NCBI GenBank assembly: GCA_022113835.1
Contig: JAILWY010000009.1
Coordinates: 1,091,501 to 1,155,500, forward strand
Source of the DNA: Atopsyche davidsoni
Taxonomy: Eukaryota > Arthropoda > Insecta > Trichoptera > Hydrobiosidae
DNA length: 64,000 nucleotides
Direction of reading: 5' to 3'
How positions within the stretch are numbered: position 1 is the stretch's first letter; every line of letters starts with the position of its first letter. Both the position numbers and the translations under genes were made by a program. Shown in pieces: positions 40,022 through 51,575 of this stretch. Under the pieces are notes generated by a model. The model was not told where the DNA came from. It saw only the letters and a program-made list of their open reading frames with translations, and searched no databases.

Positions 40022-40035
40022 AAATTATTTCAATA
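40022..40035. repeat. 14-bp direct repeat flanking the foldback MITE, right
   Basis: Second copy of AAATTATTTCAATA. A 14-bp target duplication would be unusual for a MITE. Because its TTCAATA overlaps the family's terminal wording, the true target duplication may be shorter. Confidence 0.6.
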
Positions 40036-43024
40036 GAATTTTAAAAAAATCCACCGGAAATATTAAATATTAAAACCTAACCTAACCCAAAAGAATTTTT
40101 TAAATTGTAATCAACTCACATTTTTCTTTTCAAAAAATCTCTTGCATAAAATAAAGGACAAATTATTTCAAAATAAAAAAAACACCCATGCATTTCTCTT
40201 GGCACTCAAATCGTTTAAAACCGGAAAAATGTTTTGAAATGCAAACGCAAAAAATATTAAATTCAAAAAAAGCTTATTTCAATTTAAAAATAGTAAAGAA
40301 AACAAAAACTACCATTCCGAGTAAAAATATTTAAAAATTATCATGACTTGCAAATTTCAACTAAACTGTCGTCCCGAAAGCATTAAAAAAATAATGAGGA
40401 AGTTTGCATGCAAGCGATTATGAAAAGACCAGCTAGAGACGAAGGCTCACTCGACTGCTCGGGGCACGCAAAGGGGGTGCGAGGCTTCACAGCCCGGAAG
40501 GAATGGCTGGCTTAACGGAGTTTCATTGGACTTGGAACGGCTATTTCAGTAGACTTACACAAGTATAATTTTTCTTGGATATTAACATAAATGCACCTTC
40601 ATGCTTTATACTTTGCATTCTTTAAATATAAATTTTAAAATGTTATGAAATTATTCTCCCCATAATAATTATGCACGCGATATCCTGATCACGACATAGA
40701 CAATTTTACACCGAGTTTTGAGACTGAAATATTTCAGGATATTCAGGTATTATCAAAAGCCGATTTTAATCCTAATTCTTGGTATGTATATCTCGTTGTA
40801 ACGAACAAATATAATTCAATTTTTTTTATATTTTGGATGTATTTAGTATTTTAAAAGTATATTTGAATCATCGATTTAATAGCAATAAATAATAATGACA
40901 ATATCAAATATTTGAACGATGATCAATTTTCATAAAATTTTCTTGACAAAGGACCGAGCGCCCTTTATGAAAAGCCTGGCGGGCTTTTAAAAACCTCTAT
41001 GCATAAAAATTAACAAAACAAAAACGACTTCAGACATTGGAGTTCAAACAAGGCTTCTCAGGTACCGTCGATGTTAAGTGAAGCCTTTTATTAAATTGGA
41101 AAAGTTGGATGAGTTTTCTCAAAAAACTTCAACCCGTTTAATTCCTGAGTAACGGACTTGCAATGCAAAGAGAAGAAAGAAACCCGATTCGACATCCAGT
41201 ATAATTATACAAATTTAAGTAATTAATAATTTCGACTAAGATGTATATTTTTACTTTGGAATTTGTCTTTAATATTTGAATATTCAAACCTAGGCTTTTA
41301 CTCTCGTACAAAAATATAGTCTAGTTAATTTAATTAGAGACCTGATCCGGTTGTTTGTCTTTAGATTTTTTGTTTTATTAATATCCTAACAGAATCAGGG
41401 GGCAGCTAGAAATACTGTTTTTAGTCTTTTCAGCAGAGTGGTTATCTATTTGGAGGCTCGATATTGGTGTAGCGGACGTTTTACTTAGTCATGAACTATT
41501 TTTATTGACATTGACTAATGCAGATCTTCATTTAAAAGTGGTTAAATAATGGCTAACAATAAAATTATATAATTTAACCAACATTGTAAAACATAATGCA
41601 GAAAAATACTGAAAATAAGATTTCTTAAATAATTACAGAACAATGAATGTTTGTTCCTTTCTTATATAATATTAATAATAATATAGTACAAACATATAGT
41701 GACGGCACATAGCTCTCTAAAAATATTCACCAAACCCAAGTGAACCTCATTAAATCGACGCTTATTGTGTTGGAAAAACACAATATCTTTTTTATCGTAT
41801 TACAGTTAAAAATAACTCACAACTGTATATATTATTTACTTGTATTCTAAAAGCTCGTCACCATCTCATCATTAGTAAAACTTAATCGATTGCGACTGTA
41901 ATTTATTACCAGTTTTAGATAGATTACATTAATTAAGGTGTACCGGGATGGCCTATTAATGAGGCAATATTTTTTTGATAGCAAATTTTTCAATTTACAT
42001 TATTGAGAACCTTAAAACTATACGCGAACACCAAATTTTTTCAGGTGCTCCGCACACTATCGCTCACACTTCAGACGATTACCATTTCGAGGCGAGACAC
42101 TATTAGTTTTATTTTCTATTAGTTTTTTCGGTGTACTTATACAATACAATTTATCGTAAGTTAAGCGTACTAGTTGTTTTTTTCTCAATTTAAATTCATA
42201 TGGTTTTATAAAATAAACTTTATTATCACTTACGAAAAATAATTATATTTACTTTATTTTACCATCCTGAAAATAATTGAAAAAAAGTTGGGGTTAATGA
42301 ATCGATTTACTGACGTAAGTAAAAATTCAATTATTCGATGTAAAAAAAAATGCATTCGATTATTTGATTATTAATTATCTGATTTGATTATTGAGAATCT
42401 CTGAGCATCTAAAGTTTTTTTAAAATTTGAATAATTGTGTTGATTTAGTTGGATTATTGTGAATTTTACTTACGTAAAAATACTTAATATTATTACTAAC
42501 TAATAATACCAAATATTGTTTTACTTTATCTGCGGATAAAATGAATCACTTAATTGAATCAATGGTATATTTAATAATACGCAAAGTTAATTAAAACCAA
42601 ATATACTATTCGTGTAAATATGGACATTTACAACGATAAATGTAAAATATTTTAAGTGGCGACATTTAAAAATATATATACAGTTTGATACGATTTCGTA
42701 GTTGTGTAATAATAATTCAAACATCAACACAAGTAGATAAATATTTGCCAATTACTGAGTTGATTTAGCTTGGTTACGTGATCAGAGTAATCTACATTAC
42801 AGCTCCTCGCGTGTGCTGTGCATGATAATGTGGGCTTGCGATAGGATACTGTGACTACCAGACTATGTGGGTGCTGGCACCAGGACAAAGACACTCGACA
42901 GCACTTGCTAAAAGTTCTCTCAGACGGAAACGATTCGAAATAAAGATACTCTCCCTGCTGGTCGGTATGCCTCAAAGACATAATTTACATGAAAGAAATT
43001 TCCTAATTTGTAATAGGCTTATAG
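40036..43024. other. Gene-free stretch
   Basis: No gene seen. GC-richer islands lie at 40430-40540 and 42760-42960; the latter carries an 85-codon minus frame that I do not recognise. GTTCAAACAAGG and GAAGCCTTTTATTAAATT near 41042-41097 recur at 17110-17160. A small inverted-repeat unit lies at 42312-42476. Confidence 0.5.
42312..42476. repeat. Short inverted-repeat unit, possible MITE remnant
   Basis: GACGTAAGTAAAAATTCAA at the left is mirrored at the right, where the reverse complement reads TACGTAAGTAAAATTCAC. The roughly 26-bp arms have several mismatches. The interior is AT-rich with repeated GATTATTTGATTATT-type wording. Confidence 0.4.
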
Positions 43025-43199
43025 CTTAAAAACCGGGATTTGATATTAGATGCCAAAACTTTTGTATGCGCTGTAGAAAATCATTGATATACGTGTCATT
43101 TTGAAGCTCTATTCATAAGCTGTCAAAATCAACCAACAATGTTTGATTTGCTTGTGTGCATCATATTTTTTTCAATCATGGAAAATTTTGAAATATGGC

Positions 43200-44282
43200 G
43201 AATATAATAGCATTTGCGAGAGTCACTTTTTTGCTAAGAAAACTGCAGCCGAAAGTCATAGTTTGCTCGTGATATTGTATGGCAAACATGTTTTTGCGAA
43301 AACACAGTGTTTTGAGAGGTTTCAACGCTTTGAAAGTGGCGATTTTGACATCAAAGACAAAGACGGCCAAGACAGCCGAAAAAGTTTGAAGATAAAGAAT
43401 TGGAAGCGTTACTCGATTAAAATTCATGTCAAACACAAGAAGAGCTTGCGGAATCATTTAACCTGACTCAAGCAGCCATTTCCAAGCACCTAAAAGCATT
43501 GGGATTTAGCCAGAAGCAAGGTAATTGGGTGCCATACGAGTTGAACCCGAGAGACGTGGAAAGGCGATTTTGCATGTCTGAAATGCTGATCGAGCATCAT
43601 AAAAAGAAATCGTTTTTGCATCGAATTGTTATTGGTGACGGAAAATGGATTCATTAAGACAACCCAAAGAGCAAAAAATCGTATTTGAAACCCGGCCAAT
43701 CAGCAAAATCGACACCGAAGAAGAATATTTACGCTTACAATAATGTCTTGAAGATGCCGTGTTCGGCGAAAGAGCTCTCGCTAATAGTGAAAATAACGTA
43801 GTCTCCAAAACCATTTGGTTTTATTTTATTGTAATAAAATGGAGTATTACAAAATAAATACCAGTTCCATTAATTAATAATATTTACGCTGCCAAGATAA
43901 TGGTTTGTATTTGGTGGGAGGTTTTAAAACCGGGTGAAACCATTACTGGAGAGGTGTAACAACAACATCTGATTCGTTAAAAGAGAGCATTGAAGGAAAA
44001 TCGGCCAGGATGGAATACCAGACACGAGACATTGATTTTCCAACATGAGAAGTTCTGCCCCACCCACCATATAGTTCAGACTTGGCGACTTCTGACTACC
44101 TTTTGTTTCAGTCGATGAAGAATGGACTTTCCGGAATATGCTTCACTTCAGTCCAAGGCATCAAAAATTGGCTCAATTCGTTCTTTGGTTCAAAACATTA
44201 CCGGTTTTTTTGGGATGGCATCCACAGATTGTCAAAAAGATGGGGAAATATTGTAACTTTCGATGTACAATACTTTGAATAA
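43200..44282 (+). pseudogene. Mariner transposase pseudogene
   Basis: Recognisable pieces appear in the expected order. FAKKTAAESHSLLV and FQRFESGDFDIKDKD belong to the N-terminal helix-turn-helix region. After a frameshift the frame includes GDGKWIH, carrying the first catalytic Asp. KPGETIT-type wording follows the nested insertion, then a region where the usual HDN has become HEK, so the second catalytic Asp is lost. SDLATSDYLLF holds the third Asp, and WGIHRL/YFE-type wording ends the protein at 44282. Several stops and frame changes make it non-functional. Mariner transposases normally have about 345 residues in a single exon and cut and paste at TA. Confidence 0.85.
43736..43890. mobile_element. 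143-bp insertion nested in the mariner, with 12-bp target repeat
   Basis: AATATTTACGCT occurs at 43724-43735 and again at 43879-43890. If the sequence between them and one copy are ignored, the transposase frame runs on uninterrupted from KKNIYA into AKIMVCIWW. The intervening 143 bp is therefore a later insertion that duplicated 12 bp. It contains an 8-bp inverted repeat (TTGTAATA...TATTACAA) near its right half. It matches no family I know. Confidence 0.7.
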
Positions 44283-44346
44283 CAGATTTGTACAAGGTTT
44301 TCTTAAATAAACGCTCAAATTTCCTAAAAAAATTCCGGTTTTTAAG

Positions 44347-45422
44347 TAAAAAAATTATTAAAATAACTTTAAAAATATGCAAGTCAATTTACGTATCTAC
44401 TTGTGAAGCTCACGAAAAAATATAAAACATTTCAGATTTTTTTATCAGGGTCATAAGATCAGACAAAGAAAAGATGGAAAAATATCTTGAAAGCCACCAC
44501 AGACGGCTGAAGGCTTCCGGTTAAAATCAGATTGATGTCAATGCAAAAAAATCGTATTCTGTGCTTGTAATTTTTTTTATTAAATAATATCCGTGAAGCT
44601 GTTAGTTAGAGAAGGCTGCATTCTGTGTTCAGTGCCGCCCGCGGAGCTCTGAATGTACTCATTGTTTGTCCATGTGGGTTAAATGCAAATATAGTGCAAA
44701 TTCTAGTAATTTCAATACTTCCCATATATGTTGTATACGGGAAGTACAATCAACTCCAATAACATAGCTATTCTTGCTATTCGAATCAAATATCATATTA
44801 TAATATGCAATTTAAATTAGGCATTAACTGCAAAATAATATTCTTAAAGTCATTTTAGTATTTACATAAAATTCCAACAGTAAAAAAATATATGTTTTAG
44901 TTAGTAAAATAAGGTATAATAGAACATTATTCTGTTATTATTTTTACTCATCGATCATTTCCTCAAAAATAATTTTATGTATATACTACTTAATAACATG
45001 AGTTTTTGTTAATATTAAAAGAAAAATTTACACGGTATACCGGGAAAACTTTCATAGCAGTCACTGTAGCCAAGTTAATTATCCCACTAAGGCTTTCATC
45101 TACATAGGCAATCTCCGCATGTCGGGTGCATCCATTACTGTTGCACCGTGTCCACCCTGGCTCTTGTTACGTTGCTGCCTGCACGAGGTTCGACCTTTGA
45201 CCGACCACCCCAGCTGACACACCCCGTGTGCATATTTGTTTGCCACGTCGCACAACTTATGCGAGACCTCATTACGGATGCATCGAGCACAAGCTGGATA
45301 ACACTGATACATTGAGTAAATCTGCATTATCTACTTTTTGGATTGGACGTCAATCAGATGCGTATTTATTACCCACTACGGGTTTATTATATTATTACTA
45401 ATATGACTAAGCACATTAGTTA
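44347..45422. other. Gene-free stretch
   Basis: No gene seen. A GC-richer island (45090-45330) has a 75-codon minus frame without a recognisable domain. A small GC-rich patch lies at 44630-44660. Confidence 0.5.
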
Positions 45423-45646
45423 ATACATAGAAGATGAATCCAAAAAATAGACATACGTATATGATGGTGCGCGTCTTGGCTAAATTAATAGATTTTAAAA
45501 ATAATATCCAGATCTGACTAAAATCGCTTCACTTGTTACTTTGTTCAAAAAGTCCAGTGCTTGCAAATCACTAAATATTGGTTGGCCTGGGCACATTGGT
45601 TCATATGTAGAGTATGATTGTTAAAAATTCTCGATAAACGGATGTG

Positions 45647-45719
45647 ATTCGTTAGTACAAGAGTTAGTACACCGGCCATGTAAGCCAGGGGATGTGGGTT
45701 CAAATCCCACACAAATCAC
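45647..45719 (+). tRNA. tRNA-Thr(UGU)-like gene, possibly a pseudogene or SINE head
   Basis: The 73 bases fold into a standard cloverleaf. The acceptor stem GATTCGT pairs with ACAAATC (6 of 7 pairs) and is followed by TA at positions 8-9. The D stem is GTAC/GTAC with an 8-base loop, the anticodon stem pairs 4 of 5, the variable loop has 5 bases, and the T stem GTGGG/CCCAC is perfect with loop TTCAAAT. The internal promoter boxes fit: box A is TAGTACAAGAG and box B is GGTTCAAATCC. A TTTTT Pol III terminator lies at 45728-45732. The anticodon loop is CATGTAA, giving UGU (Thr), but base 33 is A instead of the near-universal U. Together with the two stem mismatches, this argues for a pseudogene or a tRNA-derived SINE head. 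Confidence 0.6.
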
Positions 45720-45727
45720 GATGATAT

Positions 45728-45732
45728 TTTTC
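45728..45732 (+). terminator. Pol III T-run terminator
   Basis: TTTTT begins nine bases after the discriminator base of the tRNA-like gene, the usual distance for Pol III termination. Confidence 0.5.
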
Positions 45733-45764
45733 TGAGAGATTCTTTAAATCATCTTCTATGTATG

Positions 45765-46086
45765 TATTATCTGTTTATCCAAGAAAATAGCTTTTTGATT
45801 ATTTGACTCTTGTCCGACTAAAAGTTGAAATCCGAAAATACTCGTTTTCGCATTTCAGACATCTTTAATGTAAACCTACAACGCAGTGGTGAATTGAAAT
45901 ATTATCGCGATTTCAGTTTGAGGTGCGATTTAATAAGGACGCAAGGCAATCCTGTTACGAGGGCATTCCTGACTCGCATTCCATAACTCACACACAACCC
46001 ACTCGAGGGGAGATGTATGAACTATTGAAAAATACGTTACGTTCCAATGAAGGCTCCAGTCTTATTATTGATCATTTGGGTTTATT
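45765..46086. other. Gene-free spacer with a GC-richer patch
   Basis: A GC-richer patch at 45900-46020 shows no recognisable coding content. Confidence 0.5.
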
Positions 46087-46492
46087 TTAATATTTTTGAA
46101 TAAAATACATGAGTGATTTTCCACATGTTCGTTTTTATTTGTGAACGGTTTCGCCAACCTTTATCAAACAGAGTGAGATTTTATATAATAATAAGCAATT
46201 AGGTAAACAATTGTTAGAGGGAGAGGTTGTTGGAAAGAGAGAGAGTGATTATCATGTGGTAAGGGGTAATGTGATTTTAATGTACCTGACAAGTGGAAAT
46301 TTGCAAATTGCAAATTTTTGTGAACAAATGTTTTTATATTAATGGGGTAATTATCTAATATAGTGGCTTGAGGTGTAGCAGCAGTTATCCTGTGTTGGGG
46401 TTTGTCCTGTAGTGTAAATCACTCAAGTATTTTATTCAAAAATATAAAAATGGAATTCCAATAAATATTATCTGTCAAAAATATTGAATTTC
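46087..46492. mobile_element. Foldback MITE family, longer member
   Basis: The left end (TATTTTTGAATAAAATACAT, then GAGTGATTTTCCACATGTTC) is nearly identical to the left arm at 39823-40021. The right end (AATCACTCAAGTATTTTATT, then GGAATTCCA and TGTCAAAAATATTGAATTTC) matches that family's right end. The ~406-bp unit has about 250 bp of different interior sequence, with an AG-rich run near 46222-46250. The internal GCCAAC hairpin is only half preserved. No frame is present. Confidence 0.75.
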
Positions 46493-49400
46493 TATTTATG
46501 AAACCACAGGATATGACAGAGTTTTTCCTTGTTCAAGACATAGAGTACAGTATCTAGTTTATATTTATATGGAGGAGGTATGAGTTTAAATCCCTATAGT
46601 CTTGTGCATTAATCGATAAATGTTTTCATCGTTTTATGTGAAAATTGATGTTAAAAAAACGTAGTTCTTTAATCATTTTAAATAACGCGATCACATCGTT
46701 CCAGTTTGCCGTTAATCTTTCACAGCGCTAGAAAAACTCCACAGATACAGTATGGCATGCTAAATGGAAAAGAAAAAAAAACAAGCCCCGGACTAATCAC
46801 CGGCCAGCGCCGGGCGCTCCTGCAGCCAGAACAAGATTCTCATCTACTTTATGAAAGAAGAAAAAATATACGGAAAGAAATACGAGAGAACGCGCTACCT
46901 ACAAGAAACACCTGATCCGTCTCCAAACTATTGTGTGCTCAGAAGTGCGCGTGAATGATCTATTACCAACTAACCAGCAAGACGTTACAAAAATTCAACC
47001 CTTAGTTATTCGTATTTGTTAATTGATAAGCTAGAGTTGCTTTTCATGACCAGATGGAATTCCCCAGGTTCTCGAATATACTCTAATTATTTTTTTTACT
47101 TGAAAAAATATAAAATTATAAGTCTGTCGATGCCTCTGAAGAGCGAACGCTCTCTAATCGAATCAAAAAGATTACGATCATTTTTTTTTACATTTTGTAC
47201 TGCTAGCTGTATATATATATTTTAATAGTAACATTGAATATTATTCTTTATGAATATTCACATTCTTATTGTAAACAGTTTGCAAAAAAATGCTTTATGC
47301 AAATTTCCCATACAATAGATAACATACTTCATATTTTAATAAAAAAATTGTAAAACTCGTTTAATTTCACAATCTGTTGCAAGTCAACAATGCATAAGCT
47401 CAGCGCAATAATCTTAAGTAAGCCTGATTTGAATAAAAAAGTGCTTTCAATGCATTCATTAGATGCATTGCATTTAGCGACGGCGCTCCCATCATGGGAA
47501 ACGACGAGCAATTTGCGTGCATCTTTACAAATGGCCACACAAGGGTCTCATCTGTCCTGAAGTTTGCATTATTATCCAGTGAAGAGCGTCTGGAGTCCCT
47601 GGAGTGTAAGTAGCAGAAATGGTGATAATAATAATGATTTACTTGCTCATAAAATGAATGCTTTGTGTGAATACGTATATATCATTATTTCAACGAACAA
47701 AACTACTTTCAGTTATTCCGATGAATTTCATCTCATACTATAAGTATCACGTCTATTTTAAATTTTTGAAAGTATATTTGTGCCTTTTTAAATTTATATG
47801 GCGCATCGTAAAATACGACCATTATTTTTAGATAAAACCTTGTAGCATCAGAAAACTTGTCTGTATGTCAAATTTAATGAATATTTTTTACAATTGAGCG
47901 ATTGAAATCTGTTTAGAGTCTTGCTCGGTTGAATGCTTATTTGAATACCAAAAATGCTACAAAATACAAAAATTACCTTGTTTATTTAAAAAATGTATTT
48001 AAGTTTTGGAACCTGTAAACAAACCAATTAGTAAACTCGACACTGTCGCACGGAAAGCCTCAAATAATATACACCCACCGCGACCTCATATATAAGACCC
48101 TCTTATTGACGCTTTACCGATTAAGGTACGTCAACAGGCTCTAATGAAGAAGAAACCTTATCCTATTAGGATATCAAATACTAACCGTAAAAGTTTGTGA
48201 ACCCTGACACTATTTCTTGTACCTAAATGCATATATAGGTATTATATATTCCTTGTAACTTGTAAACAATAATATACTTGTTTTTATACTTTTTGATTAC
48301 TTAGGAATAGAATTTTGTTTTTAATATGAAAAGAGAAATATTTTTTAGAAAGATATGAAAGCAGTGTTAATTATTGTAAGGTCGCCACACAAAAAGCACA
48401 AAATTTAAACTATTTTAATGTCTTGACCACTGTTTTTCCAGAGCCTTAAAATAATCTACACATATAAGTACCAATTACCAAAACAAAGCAGAGAAAAGCT
48501 CTTTCTAAAAATTACAAAATATTTCATAAATACCTAAAATTCATATTTAAAATAATTGCATAACTTGGCTGCTTATTGCAGTAAAAACAAAACACACGCT
48601 ATTTAATATGTTTACTAATTTTATAAGTATGCAGATTTCAATGTGGGTAAAAAGCATCAGTTTAGAGTGTAGCTAAGAATTATGAAAATTTATCCCAGAG
48701 AAATAAAAACTAATAAACATCCGTAAGCGCGCATCTAAATCTAGATGAAGCACCTACCCATCTACTTCCTTTGATAAAACTTTTTATGTTCTCGTAATGG
48801 CTGCCAGAAGTGACTTCATAGCCTTGTTTACTTTTCATCTTCCAAAAGCATTCAGCATTGGGTGTGTAAAACATTAGACAATTATCAAAAAAAGGCAGAA
48901 ATCATCCAAAAATTACAAAAATTTTCTAACTAATATATATTTCGTTTGACATTTAAAATTCGTTAATAATTTAGATTTACACTTGAAATGTATTTTTCCG
49001 CAGGCCATTTGCTAGATTTATATCGGTTAAGATTATTGACAGATGTTTTGCGTTGATAACGTAAACATTTGATATTCAGATTTTTTTTTAAATTTAGAGA
49101 CTTTTTAAATGTACATTCAACCTGTAAAATAATATTATTTTCTGCCTGTAGAGAAAGTATACATTAAAATGCCATTAAAAAGTCGGTACAGTATTGAAAA
49201 GCAGTATTCGAAACACATTAAAACAAAATATTCATTTATGGAAAATATTAAAATCGCACCAATTAAATCTAAAAAGTGCTGATATTACAAATTGGACCTT
49301 TTTAGTATTTTCAACATGATAGCTGGCTGGAAACGAGCATAGAATTCATTTAATTTAACGTTCACTACGTTAATATTTACAGATATTTGATGACAGCTGT

Positions 49401-50900
49401 TTATCTATTTAATTGCATAGTTTACTCAGCAAATTTAACGCTTGGGTTTCTGAAAATTAACGTTGTATTTCGATACAGTAATTTTTTCAGTCACTGTGCG
49501 GGCTTTAGAAACTTGCTATTTTGTAATTTATTAAAGCAATATCTAGAAAATACAGATTTTTTTTTTTTTTTAAATTTATTACTTTTTTTATATCAAATGA
49601 AATAGTTTCATATTTAATTATGATAATAAGTTATTTTTGGGTTCCATTATTCAATTATTATAATGACTTCAAAGACATAATGAAACCCATGCAAGTGTCA
49701 CGAAAACAAGATCCTCACAGCCACACAAATAATGTAATATGAAACATTGTCAAATTAACAATACCAAAATATATTTAACGTCTGTTTTGTAAAAACTATA
49801 CACCCATTGCGTATTTGTGTTACAAATACTGGCACTCCCTTATTTATACAGCAGAACTTTTCCTTCGTGAGATTTTCTTATCAGTGACTCTATCTAATTA
49901 CTGGAAATTACCTGACACGATGCCGTAGCGAATGCCCATTAGTGCGTGAATTTTTTTTTAACTGCTGTAGTATTTATGTAATTATCTATAAAAAGTGTGC
50001 ATTATTTAATTTTTTTCCAATTTCTAAAAAGCATAATTTATTTTTATACACACCTTTCAGTATTTTCGCACCAATTAATTTTTTGATTTTTGTTTAACTC
50101 ACATGATATTGATTCGTGTCGTATAAAAAATCGAGGGTTTTTCTCGTCGTTTTACGTGTAAATTGTATTCACAATAAACTAGTATGTGAATTGTAAAAAA
50201 AATTACATAGAACCGTGAATAAAACGAGAAAATGCAACAACTATACATTTTAAAGGCTCAGCATAAAATATGTGAAAATAATCATTAGTAACAATATTGT
50301 ACAATTTCAGAAGACAATCTTATATATATTATATTTGTGCGACAAGCGAGAAATATTAGAAATAAATCTTGTTAAAAATATCACGATTAACTTATTTTCA
50401 ATATTGCATAAAATCCCCAATTAAACTCATTGGTCATTTGATGATCTTTGGTGACCATCGGTTGCTTATTTTTAAATAGCTTACGAAATCTCACTCTCCT
50501 TGAAAATGCCATCTTAACATGTTAACTAAACCGGTCGCGTTAAATAAAAAATAGTGGAAAAGTTACTAAATATATTTTTTAATGAAAATAGCCTTATTTA
50601 AGCAGATTGCCTGGTTGTATTTTTTAGGTGGGATGTTCCGTTGCGCAACTTTACAGCGCTTCGTTTTGTGCGGCCTGCGACTGTCAGTCCATCCCACGCT
50701 CGTGACCCCTTTGCATCGCGAATAATAAATCCGTTTGTACGGTAACAAAAAACTGAGCCGCCGCCGCCAGCCTCGGGCCGTTCAGATTTCTTCCAACAAT
50801 CCTATCCCCAACTGTCAGCTGGTTCGAACGGTTCGCTGGAAAAACTATTGTGAGTTCAGATTGGCATTTCTCATTCTATTCGAGAGCTTCCTTTATTCTG
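46493..50900. other. Gene-free AT-rich stretch
   Basis: No coding exon recognised. GC-richer islands lie at 46690-46920, 47450-47600, 48030-48130 and 50630-50860. The last includes CCGCCGCCGCCAGCCTCGGG and lies about 2.4 kb upstream of the GPCR start codon, so it could hold an upstream promoter or untranslated exon of that gene. Confidence 0.5.
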
Positions 50901-50904
50901 CGTG

Positions 50905-51575
50905 ATACAACCTTGAAATCGCATTTCAAGGTCAGTTCTTATTTCGGTAATATTATAATTTAACAATAATTTTTACAATGACCACAGCTTTATTAATTTT
51001 TTCTTCTTCATCAAGTGCCTCTCCTCAGAGGAGGTTGGCGACCATTTCACTGAGCATATACTCATGCTGAACCAGTGTTCATGGTTTTCTAAGGTGAAAA
51101 TAGTACCCGGGTCCTTCTACAGCGCAGTTATATATTGAAAAAAAAAGTCTGCGTATTGCTGCTCCCCAATACTATTATTATAAACCCTTTCCTTACAAAG
51201 CTCTGGTGTTAAGATCTGATACTCCTTCTGCATAGAGCTACAGAAACAATATCAGGAGCCCCCATTTCAATTCTAATACTCCATTACCGATCCTTTACAC
51301 ACGCTCAGGGCACATAATTGCAGCCATGCACAAGCAACATAATGGGAAGAGCAAGGAAGTTTTTTTATTTTTTAATAATATGCAATTTATTATTTTTGAG
51401 CTTTCTCGGTTCAGCGTAAATATAGACAAAACCTTGAGGTCACATTTCAAGCCCAGTTTTTGCTTCAGCAGTAGTAAAATCAATTTTACTTTAGTTCGCT
51501 TCTCTATCATGTTAATAATAAGTAGTTTATTATTTTCAACGTAAATATAGAGTACGTCACATTTCAAGGTCAGTT
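50905..51575. promoter_or_regulatory. Triplicated motif with nuclear-receptor-type half-sites
   Basis: Three related stretches (50909-50940, 51410-51460, 51533-51580) share a ...GTCACATTTCAAGGTCAGTTT... core. The first and third contain TCAAGGTCA (50926-50934 and 51564-51572), the extended half-site bound by FTZ-F1/SF-1-class and ERR-class receptors. The second is degenerate. In the first copy CCTTGAAA and TTTCAAGG form a perfect inverted repeat spaced by five bases. The second and third copies also share CGTAAATATAGA upstream. The motif lies 1.6-2.3 kb upstream of the GPCR coding start. It may instead be a decayed repeat. Confidence 0.35.

Larger units (their letters stand above)
43025..44346. 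mobile_element. Full-length mariner transposon, inactive
   Basis: Both ends carry CTTAAAAACCGG in inverted orientation (left CTTAAAAACCGGGATTT, right in reverse CTTAAAAACCGGAATTT). TA follows the right end, and TA lies one base before the left end. The ~1.3-kb length matches mariner elements. The interior encodes a recognisable mariner transposase on plus, broken by several frameshifts and stops and by one nested 155-bp insertion. Confidence 0.85.
45423..45764. repeat. Unit bracketed by 15-bp inverted repeats around the tRNA-like gene
   Basis: ATACATAGAAGATGA (45423-45437) is mirrored exactly at 45750-45764. The 342-bp unit encloses the tRNA-Thr-like sequence. This could be a SINE-containing element, a MITE that captured a tRNA, or chance. 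Confidence 0.4.

Noticed and set aside
46580..46615. GAGTTTAAATCCC as a second tRNA
   Set aside because: Box B-like only; no matching acceptor, D or anticodon arms upstream.
51014..51060. GTGCCTCTCCTCAGAGGAGG stretch as a SINE
   Set aside because: It resembles wording seen in some insect repeats, but no box A/B, tail or target duplication was found here.
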